DNA of 64,000 nucleotides. It comes from Actinostola sp. cb2023. Its lineage: Eukaryota; Cnidaria; Anthozoa; Actiniaria; Actinostolidae. Shown here piece by piece: positions 37,201 to 49,200 of the stretch (position 1 is the first letter of the stretch; each line of letters opens with the position of its first letter). The stretch lies in assembly GCA_033675265.1 (NCBI GenBank), contig JAUJYZ010000034.1:559001-623000 (forward strand), in the 5' to 3' direction. Under the pieces are notes generated by a model. It was not told the origin of the DNA. It searched no databases and saw only the letters and a program-made list of their open reading frames with translations. The translations under genes and the position numbers were made by a program.

Positions 37201-40200
37201 ATGATGATGATGACATGTGATGATGATGACATGTGATGATGATGACATGTGATGATGACGTGATGATGATATGTGATGATGATGATGACATGTGATGATG
37301 ATGACATGTGATGATGATGACATGTGATGACGATGACATGTGATGATGACGATGACATGATGATGATGACAATGATGATAATGATAATGATGATGACCTT
37401 ACCTGTGATGAGACTCCATCACCCTGTCAAGATTCTTATAAAATGGTCTTGACGTATAGTAACCACTCCAATAATGATCTTCTCTGTCAGAATACGTAAA
37501 GAAATCTCCACTTAAAGTTATACTCTCTGATGGCTTTTGCCCTGGTTCAGTTCCTGGAACAGGATAAAAATATCATGAAAATACATAACGAAAGTCCATG
37601 CAATGGCTAATACAATGAATAAGTTTATTCATTATAACAAATATGCTCTTCAAAGAGAAAAATAAAGAAATAAAGAGATTGTATATTTACAAATTAAGTA
37701 TATATTGTAGACATTGGTACCTGTTCTCTTGTAGACAGCGTTAAAGTAATCAGATAAGGTACCAAATTTTGCCTGTCAGTAACACAACATAAGAACAATA
37801 AAATAGCTATGATATAATGCACTAATCAAAACACTTGATTTGGAGAGGGGGAGGGGGAGGGGAATACATCATAGGTCTCACCTCAGTTTTCATCTCTGGA
37901 TGTGAGTTAATGTAGTCAAAGAGTCTCTGAAAGTAAAATATGGTATTTGAATCTGTATAGTTATTTTATGATTTATTTGATAAAACAACAAAGCAGTTTG
38001 ATATAATACTCTTTATATACACACTTACCATGAACTTATACAGTGGAATCCCAATTTTTCGAAACCTCTATTTTTCGAACCAAACCTCGTTTCCCTTGGA
38101 TTTGCTTCAGTCAAACACTGTAAATTTACCCCCGATTTTTCGAACCCTCAATTTTTTGAAACTCCCGATTTTTCAAACCAATTATTGGCTTCCATGGCCA
38201 AAATTACCCTCGACTTCTTGAACCTTGTAAATTTAGGAACCAATTATGTGCACTTTGATCTAAATTACAACTTCCGGTATAAGATGTATTCAATAACGTT
38301 TTATTACAAAGAAGTGACAAATATGTCATCTGTTACTATACAACTTTCACCAAATCACTGTAAAAATATATAAACGCAGTCAGAATTACTGCATGTACAT
38401 CAATATTTGGTTCTTGTTCTGCCGAATGAACTCTAATCTTTAAATTTACGTTTTGTCAGTACATAAAAATCTGTAAAAGAGTGTCATAATACTTTGTTTG
38501 CCTTCTACGTTGTTATAACACAATATACCCATCATTCTAGCGTAATTCGATGCCACCTTCGATTTTTCGAACTCCCGATTTTTCGAAGTGATTTTTGTCT
38601 CCCTTGGAGGTTTGAAAAATCGGGATTCCACCGTAATATAATATTATAATAATTCTATATTATTACCTGGTAATTAGTAAACTGTGCATGTGTTTCAAAT
38701 GTCTTCTCATATCTAAAGTCATCACCCAATGGAATCAGCACCACGTTAGTCTTGTACAGCTGTGATTTCTTCTTGTACTGGTCAATTAGCATTTTAGCCC
38801 TGATATCATAGTATTGTACTGGTCAATTAGCATTCTAGCCCTGATATCATAGTATTGTACTGGTCAATTAGCATTCTAGCCCTGATATCAGTATTGTACT
38901 GGTCAATTAGCATTCTAGCCCTGATATCATAGTATTGTACTGGTCAATTAGCATTTTAGCCCTGATATCATAGTATTGTACTGGTCAATTAGCATTTTAG
39001 CCCTGATATCATAGTATTGTACAGGTCAACTAGCATTCTAGCCCTGATATCATAGTATTGTACTGGTCAATTAGCATTCTAGCCCTGATATCATAGTATT
39101 GTACAGGTCAACTAGCATTCTAGCCCTGATATCATAGTATTGTACTGGTCAATTAGCATTTTAGCCCTGATATCATAGTATTGTACAGGTCAACTAGCAT
39201 TCTAGCCCTGATATCATAGTATTGTACTGGTCAATTAGCATTTTAGCCCTGATATCATAGTATTGTACTGGTCAATTAGCATTCTAGCCCTGATATCATA
39301 GTATTGTACTGGTCAATTAGCATTTTAGCCCTGATATCATAGTATTGTACTGGTCAATTAGCATTTTAGCCCTGATATCATAGTATTGTACTGGTCAATT
39401 AGCATTCTAGCCCTGATATCATAGTATTGTACTGGTCAATTAGCATTCTAGCCCTGATATCATAGTATTGTACTGGTCAATTAGCATTCTAGCCCTGATA
39501 TCATAGTATTGTACTGGTCAATTAGCATTCTAGCCCTGATATCATAGTATTGTACAGGTCAATTAGCATTCTAGCCCTGATATCATAGTATTGTACAGGT
39601 CAATTAGCATTCTAGCCCTGATATCATAGTATTGTACTGGTCAATTAGCATTCTAGCCCTGATATCATAGTATTGTACTGGTCAATTAGCATTCTAGCCC
39701 TGATATCATAGTACAGTATAACCATATATTGTCAATGAACAGGCCCAGTTCATTCCTAATATTCCTAGTGCATTAACACTGTTTCAATACATGTACGTGA
39801 GCACCCAAGACAAACATCTATCTAGCAGAGTATAACTATAAACTGTACCTGTCAGCAATATTTGCTTCTGATATTTCAACAGGGGGGACCCTCCATGGAC
39901 AACTTATGCCCCCACCAGGAAGACGACGAAAATCAAACTGACAACAAACCTAGAAGATTGGTACACGTAATGAAGAGAACAAGTCAGTTGTAAGGTTCGT
40001 AAACTTGGACAAATCCAGGAATTGCTAGGAATCAAGAATTTCCTGGCACTCATGAGATACACTTGTAAAGCCGGGCTGTACCTTTGGGTCTGGTCCACAG
40101 GTATGTGGTACATCATAGGAATAGAAGGGCATCATATGACAGTAGATATCCGTTGATGAACCATGGTCTACATTATAAAACAAACATACAGTCAACTCTC

Positions 40201-43200
40201 CGCTAACGGACACTCTCGTAAGCGGACAGCTCTACTTATGGACACCTTTTCAAATCCCCGTTTTACCTCCCCAGTCAAACTCTGTATTTACACATTCCCG
40301 TAAGCGGACACTCTCTCGTAAGCGGACGTGGACACTTTTGAAAATGAAAATTTGATTTTTCTTTTGTTTACGCTCTCTCGTAAGCGGACACACCAGGGAT
40401 TCAGGGCTTGGGCCAGGGATTCAGGGCTTGGGCCAGGGATTCAGGGCTTGGGCCAGGGATTCAGGGCTTGGGCCAGGGATTCAGGGCTTGGGCCAGGGAT
40501 TCAGGGCTTGGGCCAGGGATTCAGGGCTTGGGCCAGGGATTCAGGGCTTGGGCCAGGGATTCAGGGCTTGGGCCAGGGATTCAGGGCTTGGGCCAGGGAT
40601 TCAGGGCTTGGGCCAGGGATTAAACCCAGGGCTGTCAACCCAGAGTGACACACTAACCAGACCATCACAAGACAAACACCATAAGCTGAGTGTGCAGGAA
40701 GAAATGAGAAATTATGGTTCATGTACCACATCACTACTGGCAATAGAGCAGATATGACTGTGAAAAACCATGGTCACGGCACAGATTCATCAGAAATCCC
40801 AGAACAACATGGTCACTGAGCATGGCACGTCCTGTGCTGTAAGTCTTTCTGTCATGCGAAATCTGTGCTAGTTTATGAAATACAATAAAAACAGATTTGC
40901 CAGCATCTTTAGCAGCAGTTCCACACAGAGAGAAACAACATCTTTGCTGCATTTTTCTCACCCCAGTTTTGTCTCCACATAAACTCCAAGTCTTTGCTTT
41001 TTGCTAAGTATTTCTTAACTTGATAATGAACTCTTTGGATAAGCATACTGTTAAAACCTATACGCTTGAGGAGGTATGGCATGGTGGGTGTGTGTCCAAA
41101 AGGATCTATGGCCCATCCAGACACTGGCTTGACATCTACAGATTTAAAAAAAAAATAATAATAATTATTGAATTGATGACTTGTAATGTGTGTAATGAGT
41201 TCTTACAGAGCATATTTCACATTTTAAAACCTTTTTATGTGAAGTTTAGAAAATGAGAGGCCGTGTTGTATCGGTGGATATAGATACGAGTATCTATATA
41301 CCTGATACAACACAGCATCGAGTTTTCTAAATGACTTCTAAAACCCAACATTCATTTAAACTGATATTTAATAATTTCCGATGGAAAAGGTTAAAGAAAA
41401 TCACAAATTTGTAGGTAAGAGATGTCTGTGACACTGCGATCATGCGCACTGAACACCACAATTCGTCCCACATTTGAAAGAGGTATTGTAGGTGTCAGTA
41501 GGAACCTAGTAATATTACATTCCAAAATTGCCTATGTGAAGGTCAGTGATGCGATACTAAAACTGAGACCTTTGCATACAGGCCTGTGTTTCAGGTAGTC
41601 AGTTCTAGAACTGATTAATGAAACATGAGTGTTCTATCACTTTTAGTTATAACAACTCATGTTTAATATGCATGAGTGTTATAACTAAAAGTGATAGAAC
41701 ACTCATGTTTTATTAATCAGTTCTATAACTAAACCCTGGCAGGTCTGTATGGGGGTATATGGTCAGCTCCCATTGGCCCTAATAGCTCATGAATTATTAA
41801 TGAGTTTTAGAATTAATTATACATATTCTTATTATTTATTATTTCATTGTGTAAATTACGTAATTCAGCTTATGCTGCAATGTAATTGTTTTAATCTATC
41901 TACCGGTATCTATTATGCGCTTTATGTACAATTACCTTCCCCAAGGTTTGTGGCTATCCACTGATGACCTTCAATCATTTGGTCCAACATGCCGTAGAAA
42001 TGAGGGTTTGCCTCGTCAGGCATCACCCAGCCACCTGTCACTATCTCAAATTGTCCACTTTTTATCTGCCTATCAAAACAACACATAAATGAATTATAAT
42101 CTCCTTATAGGATTGACACTTGAGGTACGATTGAAGGTGCCCTTGCAAGAACAGTGTAAGTAACTCATGATCAGAATCCATTTTAACAAAAAAAAAGAAT
42201 CCAAATTCTCCATTGGAATTCAAAGATGTAGTATTTGGTCAGTGATCGAGTACAAGTCATGTATTCTGTTCATGTATGGGCCCCTTATGTAACGTTGAGG
42301 GTCCGTGGACAAGTACTATCTACATGTATTATACTTAGTCTTAATGTACACAAGAAGCTTGGATATATAAATTTGCTACAACAACGTGTTTTTTGAAAAC
42401 ATATTACAGCCTTTTGTATCATTAATAATAATAATCACCTTAGAGTCATTTTGTATGAGTGGGAAGTACATGTAGTTATGGTACAGCACTTGTTGTGTCC
42501 AAGCATTCTGATTGGTTGAGTATTGCTTTTGCACGCTGTGATTGGTTGAATACAATGTCTTTGGTACCGTACTCCATGGCGTAGGTTTTCCACTCATACG
42601 AAAATGACTCTATTTTAAGGTTGCAAAATGACTTCTTCAAAATTCTTACTTCAAAATGTTGGATTTCCTGGTTTCATCAGCATCTTTCCACCACATTGAG
42701 AAGTAGGAAATCTCAGCCCAGATGAACCGCCGTTTGCTGTCAGCATCAAGCGCATCAACAACGTTGTCTAAGATGTGACGTGTCTGGTCATTATAGTACT
42801 GATCTAGAGTTTTGATCCACCCTTGAATCAGAATCAGAGATTGTTATAATTATTATAATGAATGTGTAATCATTTCTAAGTTCATAAAATAAATATGCAC
42901 AGGCATAATGGTGACTAACTGCATATGTTGCATGCGACTATCTGGTTTTAGTATGTCTTTGTAGGTTGGGATATTCATTCTAGTTACATGGAGGTGTACA
43001 TATATGTTGCATGCGACTATCTGGTTTTAGTACGTCTTTGTAGGTTGGGATATTCATTCTAGTTACATGGAGGTGTACATATATGTTGCATGCGACTATC
43101 TGGTTTTAGTACATCTTTGTAGGTTGGGATATTCATTCTAGTTACATGGAGGTGTACATATATGTTGCATGCGACTATATCTGGTTTTAGTTGGGTCATT

Positions 43201-46200
43201 TAGTGTAGGTGGTTTTAGTACGTCTTTGTAGGTTGGGATATTCATTCTAGTTACATGGAGGTGTACATATATGTTGCATGCGACTATCTGGTTTTAGTAC
43301 ATCTTTGTAGGTTGGGATATTCATTCTAGTTACATGGAGGTGTACATATATGTTGCATGCGACTATCTGGTTTTAGTACGTCTTTGTAGGTTGGGATATA
43401 TTCATTCTAGTTACATGGAGGTGTACATATATGTTGCATGCGACTATGCTGGTTTTAGTACGTCTTTGTAGGTTGGGATATTCATTCTAGTTACATGGAG
43501 GTGTACATATATTTGCATGCAACTATCTGGTTTTAGTATGTCTTTGTAGGTTGGGATATCATTCATGGATTCTAGCATGCGACTACTGGTTTTATGTCTT
43601 TGTAGGTGTACATATATGTTGCATGCAAGGCAGTTGTTGGGTTATATTCACAGGATTGAAAATGTATCTTTTTGTCAAGGAGTACAGCAGTACTGAGTTG
43701 TATTACAGCAGGAGTATTACAACTGTTAAAGTACCATATTCACCAGCATATAAGCCGCACTCGCAGATAAGCTGCACCCCACAAATTTATTTATTTATTT
43801 TTTAAACTGGAGTATTGCAACTGTTCAAAATAAATAATAGAATTCAAAGCTACATGTACATTACATGCTTTGCAATGTACAGCAGTGCCTGACAACTCAA
43901 AACTGGAGTATTGCAACTGTTCAAATAGTTACATGAAGGTACATGTACATGAATGCAACACATCACATACAGTCATTTGCAAAAATTCTGGCCGCCACGA
44001 TATATCAATATATCGAGTGCATTATGGGTAATAAAAATAATCGAAAATTCCCCTTAAAAAGGATGTATTTTTAACATCAGCAAATTGGTAGAAATATTTA
44101 GTATAATGCTTATTTTAGTCTTACGTTTGTTGTTTTGTAAGCTTTGCTTCATTTAATAAGTTAGGAAACTCAAAATAGTATTATTTAATTACCCATAATG
44201 CACCCGATATATTGATATATTGATATTTCGTGGCGGCCAGAATTTTTGCAAATGACTGTATATAGTTATATTATTTATTTATTATACACCTGTTTTCATA
44301 AACGTTGTCCAAATAGAAAATAGTTGTTTGTTTGTTTGTTGTTTAGGAATTAATTATCATATATTAAATATACAACTTGAACCTTGAATTCTCAGCCAGG
44401 CCATTGTGCAGAGAGCTTCGTTTACCTCTAGAACTCACTGATCCGATTGAAAACTTGTCATGCTCGAATACTCTGCTATTGTTATATGCCGTAATGATAT
44501 GATAATTAATTCCTAAACAACAAACAAACAAACAACTACCGTATTCACCGGCGTATAAGCCGCACTTTTATTCCGAAAATCGCGATCCAAATTTGGAGGT
44601 GCGGCTTATCTGCGAGAACATCGGGAATTGGTACCAGAAATTTACATAAATTTAACATAAAAGTATCATTCGTGTGTTTATTACTATTAGTTACTCCTAA
44701 AAGCATTGGCCATTGGTTAGACGTTAAACAGGCAAATTAACGGGTGCTAACACCTTTTCAGACAGTTTAACGGTTTGCTAAATTGTGCTAACGGTAAACG
44801 GTTTGCTAAAGTGTTTTTCATTGATGAGCGGGTTGGTTCATGTGCTAACACAACATGTGTCAATCAAGTGTCTCAAACATAACATTCTCACGTGCACGCT
44901 AATGAACCTTAGATTTTAGAACTGATAATGCCGTAAGTTGGTGGGAAAGATCACCATTCTTCCAGCGCTTCACGACTTGCTAATCTTCTCTGTATCGTTC
45001 CAATTTATATGTAATACGAACATATCCCGATAAGTGCTCGTTGTATGATGTGAACTGCATGAGACTGCGCAATAATATCCAATAATACTTTGGATCGATA
45101 CACGCTCGGAAACTATTTGACCCGTTTGTGGCCAACGGGAAAAAAAAGAATGCCCATTTTATAACTCGGGCTTCCTCCAGAAGTGCCCGAATAAAAATCA
45201 TTTTTTCCAAAATTTGCATTGCCAAACTCGGGGTGCGGCTTATCTGCAAGTGCGCCTTATACGCCGGTGAATACGGTATTTTCTATTTGGACAACGTTTA
45301 TGTGTGTACTTGTATTTTTCTTGTTCTTCATTGACTGACCAAATTACATTTTTCAAAATAAATTATATTCTCAGCTATCTATCTTGGTTAACCTTAGTCT
45401 AAGCGTTATTATAGATAGCTTGTACCTAATAATCCAGTTTTATTGAATTCATGAATAATTAATGAGGGAAATACAATAGAAATCATAAGCGTAGCAGACA
45501 TTTGTAAATCGGCAAGAGTTCGTCGTCATTTGCATTCAACTTTAACTTGGATTTTCTTGGCCAAACTGTTTCCTATCATCAAAATTATAGTAAAACATCC
45601 ACTTGTACATCGTTGGATTCGATAAGTAATATACAATATTCACGTCCGATCTGTATGGGATTTACAAACTCTCGCCTACGGCTCGAGTACAGATCGGCCG
45701 CTCATATTGTATATAGTACATATTACTTAACCCGCAAAACATAACTTTTCTTCATTTATTAACTTAAGTTATAAACTAAATTTTATGTAAACTACTGGTA
45801 CTAAAATAAAGTCTATGTCAATGCAACACAAACATATGCATGCTTCAATGAAGGGCGGTTGTTTGTTGTAAGGGTTATTTATGCTTCAATGAAGGGCGGT
45901 TGTTTGTTGTAAGGGTTATTTATGCTTCAATGAAGGGCGGTTGTTTGTTGTAAGGGTTATTTATGCTTCAATGAAGGGCGGTTGTTTGTTGTAAGGGTTA
46001 TTTATGCTTCAATGAAAGGGTGGTTGTTTGTTGTAAGGGTTATTTATGCTTCAATGAAGGGCAGTTGTTTGTTGTAAGGGTTATTTATGCTTCAATGAAG
46101 GGCGGTTGTTTGTTGTAAGGGTTATTTATGCTTCAATGAAGGGCGGTTGTTCATACCTGGGTCATTGTGAGAGTGTGGAACTACAAAGACTTGTAAAGGT

Positions 46201-49200
46201 TTGTCTTTAAAACTATCATCATTATAAGTTATTTCCCAGCCTTGCTTCCATACTCCACCATCAGGATTATCAAAAGAAATGGCATCCATGGCATCCAACA
46301 TCTAAATACAAACCAATAACAACAGAAAGAACTAAGTTTAGTTTAGTTTATTGAGTTCGCCACAAATAAATAATAATAGGTAATGAGTTACAATAATAAT
46401 AATAAAATGGAAATAATAAATATAAGAATAAAAGTGTGACAGGAGGTAAGTACATAACTGGACGAAGTCCCATGTAATTACAGTGAAACCTCACTATCTC
46501 GAACTCAGTTACATACATACATGTACATGTACAGTTACATGTATCTCAAAACCTTGCTGAGTCGAACTCAGTTACATACATGTACATGTACAGTTACATG
46601 TATCTCAAAACCTCGCTGAGTCGAACTCAGTTACATACATGTACATGTACAGTTACATGTATCTCAAAACCTTGCTGAGTCGAACTCAGTTACATACATG
46701 TACATGTACAGTTACATGTATCTCAAAACCTTGCTGAGTCGAACTCAGTTACATACATGTACATGACTGTACAGTTACATGTATCTCAAAACCTCGCTGA
46801 GTCGAACTCAGTTACATACATGTACATGTACAGTTACATGTATCTCAAAACCTTGCTGAGTCGAACTCAGTTACATACATGTACATGTACAGTTACATGT
46901 ATCTCAAAACCTCGCTGAGTCGAACTCAGTTACACATGTACATGTACATGTACAGTTACATGTATCTCAAAACCTTGCTGAGTCGAACTCAGTTACACAT
47001 GTACATACATGTACAGAACTTTACATGTACATAATTATCTCAAAACCTCGCTGAGTCAAACTGGAAACAATATCCCCTCTATTTACTCAGTCAGTTATCT
47101 TGAAGTTCCACTATCTTGAACCATATTTTTTTAGGAATTCTATAATACATTTTGCAATTGTGCTTGCACTTGCCTACTAGCAGAAGTACATTTATAGGCT
47201 AAGGAAGCAGGAAGCGGATCCCTGTATACCGTACAATGACAGACTGTACAGATATTATAAATAAAGGTAGAATTGAATGGCAGTGTGCAAGAACAGTGTG
47301 ATGTGATCAAAAGCCAAATTCTCCTTTGCAATTCAAATGGTCTCAAGGAGAATTGAGTTTTTGATCAGAGATCATGCCTGACTTCCTTACTAACCTTTAC
47401 GTCTGTTGACTTCCATGATTTAAGTCTTGAGAAAACACAGCCATCATCAACAGCAGTAGACGGTTTTGCCTGCACAATTTTCTGTTTTGTCTTCTGTACA
47501 CCATGATTTACATGTGCCTGTAAGTCAGGTTTGTTATAAGTTTTTGAGGATTCCTTGTTGATTAGTAATGCTGGTATATCATCAACAGAAGAGTTATTCA
47601 AGATATTGCCTCCTTGCAATTGGTCTACAGAAGCCCGCATTCGGCTTATGACATTGCCAGACATCTGTAAACTTCCTTCTAATACAGTTATATCATGCTC
47701 TAGATTTGCAATTGGAACTTTAATTTTGCCATTAACCTGAAATTTAATGTCAAAGGAACATTTCTCTTCAGTTATTAATAATTATGTCTTGCTCAGATCA
47801 AAACAATGTATCGTAAAAGTAGAGCCTTTCACATTAGTTCTTTGACAGTTCTTTTATATCATGCATTTATATTTATTTTGTTTTTGTTTTTCTATGTGAA
47901 TTGAATGTCTCTTCATCATTTTAGTAGTTTGTACCAAAGACAAACAAAAACAGCCAACCACTTTATTGGGGAACTAGTCAGTTCTTGACAGCAGACAAAA
48001 ACAAAGAAATGAACAAAGTTGCAATCCAATAAACTGTTTTGTTAATGAGCTGTTGGAAATGAATCTGTGAAAATGTTGGTCGAATGCAGTACCCATCTTT
48101 TGGTAACTTATGTACACAGTCTATATTTTGCTCCTGTAGGAAAGCTTTGGAAATGATATTCTTGCATATATGCAGGGTTTTTAATTAGAAGCCAACAACC
48201 TGAAAACTCTGTCAGTTTCACCTGTTTCTTTAAAGCCTTTTAATTGGCACAATTGCCAGTAACACTATCTGCCTACTTCAAATTTTAATGAAACTCCTGT
48301 ATATACATTATTGCATACACATACATGTATCTTCATGTATACATGTATATACCTATTCCAAAAATCGTTGTCCCCGCCAAAAGCAACAAGCAAGAAGCTG
48401 ACGACCGCAAAGGGCATTGGGACTTTCTCCTTATTCATTTATTCATCCGTAGACATTTTGACAACATGCATTTTCAAATGGCCGAATAGTTCCAAATGAT
48501 TGCTATTCAACGCTCGTAGGGATAACTTCTCAAGTACCACGGATAAATAAATAAATTAGGAGATTCCCAAAGTCCTTTGCGGTCATCAGCTTCTTGTTTG
48601 TTGCTTTCGGCCCAGACAACGATATTTGGAATAGGTGATTCGCGGTCGAGGGACCACAAAACATACTGCTTTCCCGAGGTTCCAGTCAATAAGTGTTTTG
48701 TTATATACCAACTGTCAAAGAACAACAAAAAGATGGGTTTCCCGCTTTTCAAGCGCGTTTACCAACGCCATTCAAAGTTACAAAGCTCAATCAACTTCCG
48801 GTTTTGTTATTGCTGGTCCACAACATATTGTTGCCCGCTGAGAGCTGTTGCCGGGGAAACATGAAAACTTGTTCATGTTCACGTGATACCCGCTCCCCCA
48901 ATCAGAGCACGAGAAAAATGGACTTTGACAGTTGGTATATAACAAATATACATGTACATGTAGCTTTCAACCCTATGACAAGCATCTAGCTAATAAACAA
49001 TAGGGGTGGCAGATGGACGTTCTTAACAATCTAGCAATTTCTCTTGGCTGTATCTCAGAGTCTCAATTTTTATACCACTGTCTCATGGTCTCGCAGTATT
49101 GTTTTATGTGACTGGGTAATACTAAAACAAAGCATTTTTGTTATATAAATCTGAACTCTATTGGTGGCAAACCAGTTTGTAACTGTTTTAATTATATACA

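Noticed and set aside
40328..40757. Gly-Leu-Gly-Pro-Gly-Ile-Gln repeat frames that look collagen- or silk-like
   Set aside because: Perfect 20-bp intronic minisatellite; all three frames give similar peptides because the unit lacks stops.
41020..41256. Plus-strand frame opposite MAN2A exon 6
   Set aside because: Antisense of a well-supported exon; no family resemblance.
48577..48989. Three overlapping plus-strand frames in MAN2A intron 1
   Set aside because: They begin inside a foldback MITE and show no recognisable domain.
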